DNA of 37,283 nucleotides from a bacterium (GCA_016781505.1 JADDQF010000050.1:8479-45761), one strand, 5' to 3'. Counted from the first letter of the stretch, positions 9,859-19,871 are shown. The notes: generated from the letters alone by a model not told the origin. Made by a program: numbers and translations.

Positions 9859-10902
9859 ATGTCGCTGCTAGCACGCTACCGCGACCTGTTACCGATTACC
9901 GACGCAACTCCGCTGATATCCTTAGCGGAAGGCAATACGCCCCTGATAGCGGCACCACGCCTTGCCCGCGAGCTGGGTGTCCGGGAGCTGCTCTTGAAGT
10001 TTGAAGGCATGAATCCAACCGGCTCCTTCAAGGACCGAGGCATGGTGATGGCGATCGCCAAAGCGGTCGAGGAAGGCGCCCGCAGTGTGGTCTGCGCTTC
10101 CACCGGCAACACCTCCGCAGCTGCCGCAGCCTATGCTGCTCGGGCCGGCCTGGAAGCGGTGGTGATCGTCCCGGCCGGCAAGATTGCGCTTGGCAAGCTG
10201 GCGCAAGCCTTGATGTATGGCGCAAAGCTGGTTGCAATTGAGGGGAATTTCGACGCCGCGCTCGACATCGTGCGGAAGATGGGCGACAGCTATCCGATCA
10301 CCGTTGTGAACTCGGTCAACCAATACCGCATCGAGGGACAGACCACCGCCGCGTATGAGATCGTCGACGTGCTTGGCGATGCGCCGGATGCGCTGTGCTT
10401 ACCCGTCGGCAACGCCGGCAATATCACGGCATACTGGTTGGGCTTTCAGCGCTACCACCAGCGCGGCAAGACGACGCATTTGCCCAAGATGCTCGGCTTC
10501 CAGGCCGAAGGCGCCAGTCCGATTGTTCGCGGCAGCGCCTTTGACAAGCCACACACGCTTGCCACGGCCATCAACATCGGCAATCCTGCCAGCTGGCAGT
10601 ACGCGGTAAGCGCGCGCGATGAGTCAACTGGCTGCATTGACTGCGTCAGCGATGACGAAATTGTTGCCGCCTGGCGCGATCTCGCGCGCTGTGAAGGCGT
10701 CTTTTGCGAGCCGGCGTCGGCGGCGGGCGTGGCCGGCTTACGCAAGCTTGTGCAGCAGGGTGCTGCGCCGCCTGACGCACGCTATGTAGCGGTATTGACC
10801 GGCCACGGGCTGAAAGATCCGGGCTTGGCCGTGGAGCAGTTTTCACCACCGCAGCCGGTACCCCCAAGCATGACCGCAATCGAGCGCGTGTTGGGCTGGT
10901 AA
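9859..10902 (+). CDS. thrC: Threonine synthase
   Basis: A 347-residue fold-type II PLP enzyme. The PLP lysine is Lys58 in [11 protein letters not shown]; the phosphate-binding loop is [15 protein letters not shown], and the glycine-rich [12 protein letters not shown] follows. It converts O-phosphohomoserine to threonine. The length and the sequence [23 protein letters not shown] match the short, class-2-like threonine synthases of Gram-positive bacteria and Chloroflexota. ATG 9859 has AAAGGAG about seven bases upstream; the longer frame to 9757 has no support. hom and thrB, which supply its substrate, are not in the window, but lysC and asd are 5-8 kb downstream on the same strand. No attenuator or riboswitch was seen ahead of it. 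Confidence 0.95.
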   Translation: MSLLARYRDLLPITDATPLISLAEGNTPLIAAPRLARELGVRELLLKFEGMNPTGSFKDRGMVMAIAKAVEEGARSVVCASTGNTSAAAAAYAARAGLEAVVIVPAGKIALGKLAQALMYGAKLVAIEGNFDAALDIVRKMGDSYPITVVNSVNQYRIEGQTTAAYEIVDVLGDAPDALCLPVGNAGNITAYWLGFQRYHQRGKTTHLPKMLGFQAEGASPIVRGSAFDKPHTLATAINIGNPASWQYAVSARDESTGCIDCVSDDEIVAAWRDLARCEGVFCEPASAAGVAGLRKLVQQGAAPPDARYVAVLTGHGLKDPGLAVEQFSPPQPVPPSMTAIERVLGW

Positions 10903-11157
10903 GCCGCTGATGGCATGAGCCGGGTCGCCAGGGGCAATCCCAGGTTTATGTGCTGGACGGCGATGGCTCGGGTAGGCCCTCGCGGCGGCAACATCAACAA
11001 GCCTACGTTTTGGACTTAACCGTCCCAGTCAAAGCATCGGCTGGGGCGGCGTTGTGTGAACGGGGTAAATGTCGACGACACGGTCAGCCGAAGGTAGCCG
11101 GCAAGCCGCAATCACGGAGCAGAGCCAGGTTGCATGATCGGGAAACATGGTGCAGGT

Positions 11158-11706
11158 ATGAGCATCCTTTATCTGGTCCGCCATGCCCACGCCGATTGGG
11201 TTCCGAATGAACAGCGCCCGCTTTCGGAGCAGGGCATGAGCGATGCCCTGCGCGTTGCCGATCTGCTTGCCGCCAAGCCAATCACCTTCTTATATGCCAG
11301 CTCGGCCCGTCGCGCGGCTCAGACCATCGAACCACTGGCTGCGCGCCTGAACATGCCGATTGTCACAATGCATGATTTGCGCGAACGCGAACTGAGCCGA
11401 AGCCCTGTTCCCGATTTTCTTGAAGCCATCCGGCACGCGTGGACGCACCCATACGCTGCGCTGCCTGGCGGCGAGTCGAACAGGGCGGCGCAACGGCGTG
11501 GTATCGCCGTGATCGAAGCACTCGTACACCGGCATCCCCATGAACAGATCGTGGTTGCAACGCATGGCAACTTGCTGGCGCTGATCCTCCAGCACTATGA
11601 TCAGTCCATTGGCTTTGCCTTTTGGGAGGCATTGACCATGCCGGACGTGTATCAGCTAAAGATCGACCAAGCCCAGCCGACCGTCATTCAGCGACTATGG
11701 TCATAG
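11158..11706 (+). CDS. Histidine phosphatase superfamily protein (phosphoglycerate mutase-like)
   Basis: A 182-residue protein starting MSILYLVRHAHADWVPNEQR, with the nucleophilic His in RHAHAD near the N-terminus, a second Arg-rich loop (LYASSARRAAQT), the acid loop LRERELS, and the second catalytic His in VVATHGNLLALIL. These are the four parts of the branch-1 phosphatase active site. It would remove phosphate from a small metabolite; candidates such as alpha-ribazole phosphate or phosphoserine cannot be separated by sequence alone. ATG 11158 places the RHG-type motif at the usual distance from the start; ATG 11134 is possible. It stands alone between thrC and the methionine block, with 255 bp of featureless sequence before it. 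Confidence 0.85.
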   Translation: MSILYLVRHAHADWVPNEQRPLSEQGMSDALRVADLLAAKPITFLYASSARRAAQTIEPLAARLNMPIVTMHDLRERELSRSPVPDFLEAIRHAWTHPYAALPGGESNRAAQRRGIAVIEALVHRHPHEQIVVATHGNLLALILQHYDQSIGFAFWEALTMPDVYQLKIDQAQPTVIQRLWS

Positions 11707-11981
11707 GCTTGAACAAGCTGCAGCAGAGGGCTGCCTGACGCTGTTCCTGACCACGCTTGGAGAGCAGGTGCGGGGCATCCTGTATCGGTATGTGCTGATC
11801 TACAGCCTGTTGTCCGCGAATACCTATGCACCAAACTGTACGGACGGCCATTATCACTGGTGCGTAGCAAACCTGAACAATCATGAGTATTGGCAGGCTA
11901 TCGCGTAAGCTGGCGGCGAGGATGAGTCGCACTCAAGCAGCATGGCAGCCTGCCGAGACCGCCGGACGATTGTCAAGTATC
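11707..11981. other. Non-coding stretch before the met promoter
   Basis: Between the phosphatase stop and the S-box promoter no plausible gene, RNA or repeat was recognised; open frames here are short and lack ribosome sites. Confidence 0.5.
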
Positions 11982-12010
11982 TTGACAAGAACCTTAAGAT
12001 CGGCTATAGT
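11982..12010 (+). promoter_or_regulatory. Consensus promoter for the SAM riboswitch-metZ transcript
   Basis: TTGACA (11982-11987), a 17-bp spacer and TATAGT (12005-12010): the best -35/-10 pair in the window. The transcript would start near 12017, about 20 bases before riboswitch helix P1. Confidence 0.85.
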
Positions 12011-12037
12011 CACCATCACAATCAAATACAGGCAACG

Positions 12038-12148
12038 CTCTTATCCAGAGGGGTGGAGGGACCGGCCCGACGAAACCCCGGCAACCGTCCTGGCAATGCT
12101 GCCAGCAATAGGTGCCAATTCCGGCAGAAGCATTCTGGAAGATGAGAG
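12038..12148 (+). ncRNA. SAM-I (S-box) riboswitch aptamer
   Basis: Helix P1 is CTCTTATC (12038-12045) paired with GATGAGAG (12141-12148), eight pairs with one G-U. Between them come the family-conserved blocks AGAGGGGTGGAGGGA, CGAAACCCCGGCAACC, a CCTGGCAATGCTGCCAG arm, GGTGCCAATTCC and a GCAGAA/ATTCTGGAA arm. This is the S-adenosylmethionine aptamer of the Bacillus S-box class. Binding of SAM stabilises P1, which leaves the downstream terminator free to form, so metZ should be off when methionine/SAM is plentiful. The aptamer sits 185 bases before the metZ start codon. Confidence 0.97.
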
Positions 12149-12201
12149 GACGCGCCAGCGCAGCCTTGCTCAAAACATGCGCGTGCTGCTCTGCAGATGC
12201 T

Positions 12202-13616
<1,415 letters not shown>

Positions 13617-13928
13617 CGAGGCAACAGGCAACAGGCATCAGGCAACAGGTTACAGGCAACAGGAGAGTTTTTCTGTATTCATGCTGAAACCTAAGACTAA
13701 CGAGGCTACAGGCAACAGGCTTCAGGTTACAGGAGAGCGTTCTTGTATCCATACTGTTGCCTGAAACCTAAGGTATAACGAGGCAGCAGACGATCAAGCC
13801 AACAGGTCACAGGAGAGTGTTCCTGCTGAAACCTGTCGCCTGAAGCCTGAAACCTAGAAAATAATGAGACAGCAGACGATCAAGGCAACAGGCAGCAGGC
13901 GACGGGTCACAGGGAAATAATAAGTTAC

Positions 13929-13967
13929 CCGTACCTGAAACCTGTTGCCTGTAGCCTAAAACCTAAA
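13929..13967 (+). repeat. 39-bp perfect direct repeat, copy 1
   Basis: The bases 13929-13967 recur without change at 14002-14040. Both are the inverse-word arm of adjacent units (starts CCGTACCTGAAACC, ends CCTAAA), which points to recent unit duplication. Confidence 0.9.
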
Positions 13968-14001
13968 CAAGGCTGCAGGATACTGGAGAGCATTGCTCCA
14001 A

Positions 14002-14040
14002 CCGTACCTGAAACCTGTTGCCTGTAGCCTAAAACCTAAA
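14002..14040 (+). repeat. 39-bp perfect direct repeat, copy 2
   Basis: Second copy of the segment at 13929-13967, 73 bp downstream of the first, within unit 5 of the heptad array. Confidence 0.9.
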
Positions 14041-14169
14041 ACGAACGAGGCAGGAGGCGGAGGAAGGCAGCAGGTATCAGGCATCAGGTTCTTGGAAAAT
14101 TTCACTTTTCGTACCTACAACTTATGGCCTAAAGCCTGTAACCTGAAGCCTATAACCTGAAACCTAAAC

Positions 14170-15336
14170 ATGTTGGCAGCACTTGAACGCGAACTTGCAG
14201 CATTGAATACCGACGTTGGCATCGTACAGACCCAGTACGCAACATGGGATGAGCCGCTGCGCCTCAAAAGCGGAGTGGAGCTTGCACCGGTCACGCTGGC
14301 GTATGAAACATACGGCACACTAAACTCCCAACGAGACAACGCCGTGCTGGTCATGCACGCGTTGTCCGGCGATGCCCACGCCGCGGGCCGACACCAACCC
14401 CATGATCGCAAGCCGGGCTGGTGGGATACCCTGATTGGACCTGGCCGTGCGTTGGATACCACACGCTACTTTGTGATCTGCGTCAATGTCATTGGCGGCT
14501 GCCGCGGCTCAACCGGTCCGAGCTCGATCAATCCCGCAACCGACCAGCCCTATGGCGCACGGTTTCCGGTCGTCACCATTCCCGACATGGTGGCGGCGCA
14601 GATGCGGCTGTTGGATCGGCTGGGCATCGAGACCCTCCAGGCGGCGATCGGCGGCTCGATGGGCGGCATGCAAGTGCTGGAGCTGGCAATCAATTATCCG
14701 GACCGCGTACGGCAAGCCGTTCTGCTGGCCACTGCGGCCAAGCACAGCGCGCAACAAATCGCGTTCAACCATATTGGCCGACAAGCGATCATGCATGATC
14801 CGTTGTGGCGTGACGGCGATTACTATGGCCATCAGCCACCAGCGGCCGGCCTGGCGACAGCCCGGATGGTCGGCCATATGACCTATCTGAGCGAAGAGCG
14901 GCTCCAGTGGCGCTTTGGACGTAAGCTCCAGTCGGCTGAGGAGCTGAGCTACGCGCACCAATCTGAGTTTGCGGTTGAAAGCTATCTGGACTACCAGGGC
15001 AACTCGTTCGTTGACCGTTTCGATCCGAACTCGTATCTGTACATCACCAAGGCGCTCGACTACTTCGATGCCAGCGATGGCTTTGCCTCCCTGGTTGCAG
15101 CCTTTGAACAAGCCCAGGCGCGGTTTCTGGTAGCATCCTTTTCTTCCGACTGGTTATATCCACCCCAGAATTCAGAAGATATCGTGGCTGCGCTGCGGGT
15201 GGCCGGCCGGGATGTTGACTACGTGGCCATGAATTCGCCGCTGGGCCACGACGCGTTTTTGTTGGACCATGAGCGCCTGACACCGCTCATCAGTGAGTTT
15301 TTGGACACTACGGAGGAATCTGGGACGCCGAGCTAA
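14170..15336 (+). CDS. metX: Homoserine O-acetyltransferase
   Basis: A 388-residue alpha/beta hydrolase-fold acyltransferase. The catalytic triad is Ser163 in AAIGGSMGGMQ, Asp327 in FSSDWLYPP and His360 in PLGHDAFLL; GGCRGSTGPSSINP and the His-rich loop near residues 62-78 (HALSGDAHAAGRH) are typical of MetX. It acetylates homoserine with acetyl-CoA to feed the MetZ sulfhydrylase encoded upstream. The start at ATG 14170 follows the heptad repeat without any spacer, and no Shine-Dalgarno sequence is present; the family-typical VGIVQTQYATWDEPL begins at about residue 16, so the start cannot be much later. Whether acetyl or succinyl is used cannot be proved by eye. lysC follows after 68 bp. Confidence 0.94.
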   Translation: MLAALERELAALNTDVGIVQTQYATWDEPLRLKSGVELAPVTLAYETYGTLNSQRDNAVLVMHALSGDAHAAGRHQPHDRKPGWWDTLIGPGRALDTTRYFVICVNVIGGCRGSTGPSSINPATDQPYGARFPVVTIPDMVAAQMRLLDRLGIETLQAAIGGSMGGMQVLELAINYPDRVRQAVLLATAAKHSAQQIAFNHIGRQAIMHDPLWRDGDYYGHQPPAAGLATARMVGHMTYLSEERLQWRFGRKLQSAEELSYAHQSEFAVESYLDYQGNSFVDRFDPNSYLYITKALDYFDASDGFASLVAAFEQAQARFLVASFSSDWLYPPQNSEDIVAALRVAGRDVDYVAMNSPLGHDAFLLDHERLTPLISEFLDTTEESGTPS

Positions 15337-15404
15337 CGCGGCGAGTCGGGATGGCCAGCGCCCGCTGACCCCGCCGCAGCACAGGCAACAGTCCCTGGTA
15401 AACT

Positions 15405-16832
15405 ATGTCGTTACACGTGTATAAATTCGGAGGAACATCGGTGGGCAGCCCGGCTGCGGTGGAGGCTGTCGCCAGGATTGTCGGCCATGCCCGCACGGAG
15501 CATCAGGTTGCCATCATCGTATCGGCCATGAGCGGCGTCACCGACGCACTGCTGCGCGGCGCGCATACTGCGGCGGCGGGCGATGGATCTACCTTTGGCA
15601 TCATCGCCGGAGAGTTGATCGCGCGCCATGGAGCCGCGGCTGCCGAGCTCGTCGGCGATGCAGACGAGTGCCGCGCGCTGCACGCCGCAACGGAACGGCT
15701 GCTCACCGAGTTTCAAACGCTGTGTCATGGCATTCATGTTTTGGGCGAGCTCACACCTCGCGCTCTGGATACGATCGGCGCGCTGGGCGAGCGCCTGAAC
15801 GCGCCCCTGGTGGCCGCGGCCTTGCGGACCAAGGGGATCAAAGCTCAGGCAATCGATGCGGCAACCTTGATCAGGACGGATGACCGCTTTGGCGATGCCA
15901 CTCCGCTGATGGCCGAGACCGAAGCGCAGGTCAACGCCGAGCTCCGGCCGCTGCTGGAGCAGGGATACGTACCGGTGATCACCGGATTTCTGGGAGCGAC
16001 AGCGAACGGCATCACCACCACGCTGGGCCGTGGCGGCAGCGATTACAGCGCGGCCGTGATTGGCGCCAGCCTCAATGCTGATACCGTCATTTTTTATAAA
16101 GAAGTGGACGGCGTGCTGACGACCGATCCGCGGGTCGTACCCGAAGCGCGCGTGCTGCGGCGGCTGGCCTACGATGAGATCAGCGAGCTGGCCTACTTCG
16201 GCGCGAAAGTGCTTCATCCCAAGACGATCCAGCCGCTGGTCGAGAAAAACATTCCCGTGCACTTCAAAAACACCTTCAATCCCGAGCATCCCGGCACGGT
16301 GGTGATGCCGCGCGGCGAGGCGGGGGCGGGCGCGATCAAAGCCGTAACCGCTATTCGCAACCTGACCATGCTTACGGTTGCCGGACGTGGTATGCTGGGC
16401 GTACCCGGCATTGCGGCTCGTACCTTTACGGCCGTAGCGCGGATACATGCCAGTGTACTGATGATTTCACAGGCATCGTCGGAACAAAGCATCTGCTTTG
16501 TGATTCCGTCCAAGCTGGCGAACGATGTCAAGCAGTCGTTGGAGCGTGAGCTGGCGAATGAGCTCGCCCGGCGCGATATTGATGGTGTGTTCTTGCAGGA
16601 TCAAGCCGTGATCATCAGTGTGGTTGGCGCGGGCATTCGCACCACGCCCGGAATAGCGGGCCGCATCTTCGCCGCCTTGGGCGATGTCGGCATCAATATT
16701 CATGCGATTGCGCTCGGCTCGTCCGAGTGCTCGATCAGCCTGGTCGTGGACGCGAACGACGCCGATACGGCCGTGCGCGCCATTCATCCGCTGACAGCGC
16801 GGGTGGAGACTACCACACCACAGCTTGTGTAA
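15405..16832 (+). CDS. lysC: Aspartate kinase
   Basis: A 475-residue monofunctional aspartokinase. KFGGTSVG (residues 7-14) is the N-terminal signature; GRGGSDYSAAVIGASLNAD and YKEVDGVLTTDPR form the nucleotide/aspartate site. Two ACT domains follow (MLTVAGRGMLGVPGIAARTF and IISVVGAGIRTTPGIAGRIF), which normally bind the feedback inhibitors lysine or threonine. It phosphorylates aspartate, the first step to lysine, threonine and methionine. ATG 15405 has no Shine-Dalgarno sequence but the family motif starts seven residues in, so the start is safe. It lies between metX and asd on the same strand, consistent with a shared transcript under SAM control, though a stem-loop separates it from asd. 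Confidence 0.95.
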   Translation: MSLHVYKFGGTSVGSPAAVEAVARIVGHARTEHQVAIIVSAMSGVTDALLRGAHTAAAGDGSTFGIIAGELIARHGAAAAELVGDADECRALHAATERLLTEFQTLCHGIHVLGELTPRALDTIGALGERLNAPLVAAALRTKGIKAQAIDAATLIRTDDRFGDATPLMAETEAQVNAELRPLLEQGYVPVITGFLGATANGITTTLGRGGSDYSAAVIGASLNADTVIFYKEVDGVLTTDPRVVPEARVLRRLAYDEISELAYFGAKVLHPKTIQPLVEKNIPVHFKNTFNPEHPGTVVMPRGEAGAGAIKAVTAIRNLTMLTVAGRGMLGVPGIAARTFTAVARIHASVLMISQASSEQSICFVIPSKLANDVKQSLERELANELARRDIDGVFLQDQAVIISVVGAGIRTTPGIAGRIFAALGDVGINIHAIALGSSECSISLVVDANDADTAVRAIHPLTARVETTTPQLV

Positions 16833-16857
16833 TGCCGGCGGTTACAGGACTCGATTA

Positions 16858-16885
16858 CACCCTGCTGGCAGCAGCGGGGTTTTTT
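16858..16885 (+). terminator. Terminator-like stem-loop between lysC and asd
   Basis: CTGCT/AGCAG (16862-16866 with 16870-16874) with a 3-base loop, extended by CC/GG across a bulged C, is followed by six T. It ends just before the asd ribosome site and could cut transcription partly between lysC and asd. The stem is short. Confidence 0.5.
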
Positions 16886-16908
16886 GTATGCAGCAGAAAG
16901 GACGATCT

Positions 16909-17973
16909 ATGCCTCCCTCATCGAAATTACCTGTCGCCATCCTGGGCGCGACAGGCGCTGTCGGCCAACGGTTTGTGCAGTTGCTGGCAAATCATCCGTG
17001 GTTCGAGATCGCAGTGCTGACGGGCTCGGAGCGCTCAATCGGTAAGCCATACGCCGAGGTGACGCGCTGGATACTGAACGAGCCGATTCCCCCAGCGATC
17101 GGCACCATGATCGTGCAGCCGACCAGCGACGTTGCCGACGTGCCACTGGCGTTTGGGGCGCTGCCAACCGAGAACGCGCTCGAAGCCGAGCCGCAGTGGG
17201 CCAAGGGTGGCGTTTTTGTATGCTCGAACGCGTCGGCGTTTCGGATGGACCCGCTGGTGCCGCTGCTGATTCCCGAAGTCAACCCCCAGCACCTGGCCAT
17301 CCTCGAGCGGCAGCAGCGTGAGCGTGGCTGGCCCGGCGCGATCGTTACCAATCCGAACTGTGCCACGATCACCGTTGTGATGGCGCTGAAGCCGCTGCAT
17401 GATGCGTTTGGCGTGGAGCGAATGTTTGTGACCACACTGCAGGCGGTGTCGGGCGCGGGCTATCCCGGTGTAGCCTCCCTGGATATCATGGACAACATCA
17501 TTCCCAACATCGGCAACGGCGGCGAGGAAGACAAGATCGAGACCGAGCCGTTGAAGCTGCTGGGGCAGATAGGAGACGAAGCTTTCCAAAATGCCAAGAT
17601 TGCGATCAGCGCGCAGGTCACGCGCGTACCGGTCTTGGACGGACATACCGCGGCAGTATCGCTGGGCCTGGCGAACAAAGCGTCGCCGGAGGAGGCCGCC
17701 GCGTGCATGAGCGAGTTTCGAGCGCCGCAAATCGTCCGCAATCTGCCCTCAGCCCCCACGCAACCGATCGTTGTGCGAGCGGAAGCGGACCGGCCACAGC
17801 CGCGCCGGGATCGCGATCTCTTTGGCGGCATGGGCACGACGGTAGGGCGGGTCCGGCCGTGCAACCTGCACGACCTTAAGTTTGTGGTGCTGTCCCACAA
17901 CACCATTCGGGGCGCGGCAGGCGGCGCGATCCTGAACGCGGAGCTGCTGGTCGCCGAGGGCCGCGTCGGATAA
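16909..17973 (+). CDS. asd: Aspartate-semialdehyde dehydrogenase
   Basis: A 354-residue enzyme that reduces aspartyl phosphate to the semialdehyde, the step after aspartate kinase. It has the NADP loop ILGATGAVGQRF (residues 11-22), catalytic Cys151 in NPNCATIT and catalytic His246 in VLDGHTAAVS. SVARI-like spacing and the ending HNTIRGAAGGAILNAELL place it in the archaeal/fungal-type branch rather than the E. coli type. ATG 16909 is chosen because AAAGGA lies six bases before it; ATG 16888 and the frame back to 16825 would overlap the lysC stop and the stem-loop. It closes the aspartate-family block and is followed by a strong hairpin. Confidence 0.95.
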   Translation: MPPSSKLPVAILGATGAVGQRFVQLLANHPWFEIAVLTGSERSIGKPYAEVTRWILNEPIPPAIGTMIVQPTSDVADVPLAFGALPTENALEAEPQWAKGGVFVCSNASAFRMDPLVPLLIPEVNPQHLAILERQQRERGWPGAIVTNPNCATITVVMALKPLHDAFGVERMFVTTLQAVSGAGYPGVASLDIMDNIIPNIGNGGEEDKIETEPLKLLGQIGDEAFQNAKIAISAQVTRVPVLDGHTAAVSLGLANKASPEEAAACMSEFRAPQIVRNLPSAPTQPIVVRAEADRPQPRRDRDLFGGMGTTVGRVRPCNLHDLKFVVLSHNTIRGAAGGAILNAELLVAEGRVG

Positions 17974-18057
17974 CACGGCCAGCTGCGGGAGGAACGTAAG
18001 CAGTGGTTGCCCAGCGAAGGCCGGTGTAAGCACAACCACAGCTCTGTGAGCAACGCA

Positions 18058-18089
18058 TGGAGGCAGGGCTTAAGCCAACCCTGCCTCCA
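18058..18089. terminator. Bidirectional hairpin between convergent asd and zinc-ribbon genes
   Basis: TGGAGGCAGGG (18058-18068) pairs perfectly with CCCTGCCTCCA (18079-18089), 11 base pairs and a 10-base loop. No T run follows on either strand. Its place between converging genes suggests a terminator or transcript-end stabiliser. Confidence 0.6.
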
Positions 18090-18134
18090 ACACCACGCCA
18101 AGCACTCCAAAGCGCAGGTCGATCAAGGCTACTT

Positions 18135-18743
18135 TTAGCGGGGCACCGCAGCGCCTAGCTGCGTACCACACCGGTTGCAGAAATGCGCGCCAATCGGATT
18201 CGTATGGCCGCAATTCTCACAGGTAGGCGCGGCGACCAGGCTCGAGCCACAGGCCGAGCAGCGTTCGGCGCCTTGGGCATTGGCCACACCACAGGCTGGG
18301 CAGGGCACCGTGGATAGCCGCCGGGTCTTGCCGGTGGCGGCGCCCGCATTGCCGACATAGCGATCAATCGACGCCCAGATCCGGCCGGGCAAGCTTTGAT
18401 CGATCTCGCCTTGACTGCCAAAGAGCTCACCTAAGGGAAAGGCAAAGAAAAATGGAAACAGGCCGATCAGCCCGCCGCCAATAAACTGAACTCCGCCATC
18501 CTTGAACCACTGCTGCTGCCCCATCGTAACCTGAACACCGTCCTCAATCGGCTCGATGCCCAGTGTTAGGGCTTGGCGCGGCTCGTCGCTAAACCAGCCG
18601 GCTTCCCGCTGGCCGATCTGCACAATCACCCGATCCTCCTCGCCAAAGGCCTGCGCCATGGTGTCGCCCTGGTCCCACTCGTCCAGCAGCGCTTGTGCTA
18701 AGCCTTCGGCCGAGATTGACCCATGATATACATGCTGCTCCAT
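18135..18743 (-). CDS. Double zinc-ribbon protein of unknown role
   Basis: A 202-residue protein from ATG 18743 (GGGAGG five bases upstream). Residues 148-192 hold two treble-clef zinc ribbons: CPAC...CSAC (Cys148, 151, 162, 165) and CENC...CNRC (Cys175, 178, 189, 192). The N-terminal 130 residues are acidic with a short Gly/Phe-rich hydrophobic stretch (about residues 86-105, GGVQFIGGGLIGLFPFFFAF) that may be a membrane hairpin or a buried core. I do not recognise the N-terminal domain. Such C-terminal double ribbons usually mediate protein contacts. It lies downstream of two LLM oxidoreductase genes with a 165-bp gap, so operon membership is uncertain. Confidence 0.8.
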   Translation of the reverse strand: MEQHVYHGSISAEGLAQALLDEWDQGDTMAQAFGEEDRVIVQIGQREAGWFSDEPRQALTLGIEPIEDGVQVTMGQQQWFKDGGVQFIGGGLIGLFPFFFAFPLGELFGSQGEIDQSLPGRIWASIDRYVGNAGAATGKTRRLSTVPCPACGVANAQGAERCSACGSSLVAAPTCENCGHTNPIGAHFCNRCGTQLGAAVPR

Positions 18744-18908
18744 GTGATCCTCCCCATCTGTGGTGCGGCAAACGCTTTACCCATCTGCACGTCCTTGCTC
18801 AGCAAAGCGTATGCCCAAGCACGTCCGGCAAGCACGGAGCATAGCCGAATACAAGCAGTCGGCCTGTGAGGACTGCTTTGTTCCGTCGCGCCAAGCAGCA
18901 CGATCCGG

Positions 18909-19871
18909 CTACACAGTACCCATCCGTTCGGCCTGCGCCGCGCGTAACCGCGGCATGACCTCGTGCACAAACAGCTCAATTCCGTCCGTATGGGGGAAGT
19001 CCAGCAGCCGCACAATAAAATACTCAACGCCCAGATTCACAAAGGCTTGGAGCTGATCGGCTACCTGCTCGGGCGTCCCGATCAGGGTGTTGTTGTTGTA
19101 GGGAGACGCGGCCGCGATGCGCTGGGCTTCCGCCTCGGTTGGCGCCAGCGCGATCGCTTCGGCCGACCATGTCTTAAGGATCGAATGGTAATCACGACCG
19201 ACGTCGGCACAGTGTTGTCGTAGCACGTCCAGCTTGTGGGCGTAGTTGCTTACGGTTCCGCCTGGAATGTTCCACCAATCCGCGTATTGAGCGACGAGGC
19301 GTAGCGTGCGCTGTTCGCCGCCGCCACCGATCAACAGGGGTGGCTGGGGCTCGGGCCGTGGGGCACAATACGCGTTGTCGATGCGATAGTGCTTGCCCGC
19401 ATAGCTCGCGGGAGCATCCGTCCATAGCTGCCTCACCAGCTGAATAGTCTCCTCCAACTGGTCCAGTCGTACGCCTGCCGGCGGAAACGGGTAGTTGTAC
19501 GCCCGATATTCTTGTTCCATCCAGCCCGCGCCGATGCCAAAAATGAAACGGCCACCGGTGAGGAGGTCGAGATTGGCGACCATCTTGCCCAGCAGCCCCG
19601 GATTCCGATACGATTGGCAGAGCACACTTGCGCCAAAGACAAGCGACGGATAGGCCGCGGCAAAATATGCGATGGTGGTCAAGCATTCCAGATAGGGCGT
19701 GTCCTTTGACTGCCAATCGGCCCAGGGCATCAAATGATCGTCCACCCAGACGGAGTCGATATGCGGGTGGATGCGCTGCAACGTGTGGTGTATCTGCTCC
19801 ACAAAGGTCGGCGCGCTGCTGCCATCCACAGGAAATGAGTGCATATGCCAGCCAAATCTCAGCTCTGCCAT
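18909..19871 (-). CDS. LLM-class (luciferase-like, F420- or FMN-dependent) oxidoreductase 1
   Basis: A 320-residue TIM-barrel protein of the bacterial luciferase-like superfamily. ATG 19871 (MAELRFGWHMHSFPVDG) has GGAGGA upstream and is preferred to the frame start at 19922. Family marks are DSVWVDDHLMPW, the LLTGGRFIFGIGAGWMEQEYRAYNYPF segment split over cofactor contacts, PPLLIGGGGEQRTLRLVAQYADWWN, and LIGTPEQVADQLQAFVNLGVEYF. In Chloroflexota and actinobacteria such proteins commonly use coenzyme F420. The substrate is unknown. It follows, after 78 bp, a paralogue on the same strand that shares the same motif order (for example GEQRTLR.VA..ADWWN), so the pair arose by tandem duplication. 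Confidence 0.88.
   Translation of the reverse strand: MAELRFGWHMHSFPVDGSSAPTFVEQIHHTLQRIHPHIDSVWVDDHLMPWADWQSKDTPYLECLTTIAYFAAAYPSLVFGASVLCQSYRNPGLLGKMVANLDLLTGGRFIFGIGAGWMEQEYRAYNYPFPPAGVRLDQLEETIQLVRQLWTDAPASYAGKHYRIDNAYCAPRPEPQPPLLIGGGGEQRTLRLVAQYADWWNIPGGTVSNYAHKLDVLRQHCADVGRDYHSILKTWSAEAIALAPTEAEAQRIAAASPYNNNTLIGTPEQVADQLQAFVNLGVEYFIVRLLDFPHTDGIELFVHEVMPRLRAAQAERMGTV

Larger units (their letters stand above)
13619..14169. repeat. Degenerate heptanucleotide repeat array in six hairpin-like units
   Basis: The whole metZ-metX gap is built from 7-base words. Plus-orientation words have the form AGGnnnC (AGGCAAC, AGGCATC, AGGTTAC, AGGCTTC); inverse words have the form CCTGnnn or CCTAnnn. The first run (13619-13667) is seven exact heptads; the last (14114-14169) is eight heptads ending exactly at the metX ATG. 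Plus-type runs and inverse runs alternate, so each of six units (beginning near 13619, 13703, 13781, 13867, 13970 and 14048, about 80-120 bp each) can fold as an imperfect hairpin. Most units begin with CGAGGC or close variants. Units 3 and 4 share 15 identical bases (CAGCAGACGATCAAG). No open frame of interest crosses it. It resembles in style the short tandem heptamers known from cyanobacteria, but the words differ. Confidence 0.9.

Noticed and set aside
13619-14169. CRISPR array
   Set aside because: The repeats are 7-base words without unique spacers of constant length, and no cas gene is present.
15411-16448. 345-codon minus-strand frame opposite lysC
   Set aside because: Antisense shadow; the plus strand has unambiguous aspartokinase motifs.
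16825-16908. Upstream start for asd overlapping lysC
   Set aside because: It would include the stem-loop and the T run in coding sequence, while ATG 16909 has a good ribosome site.
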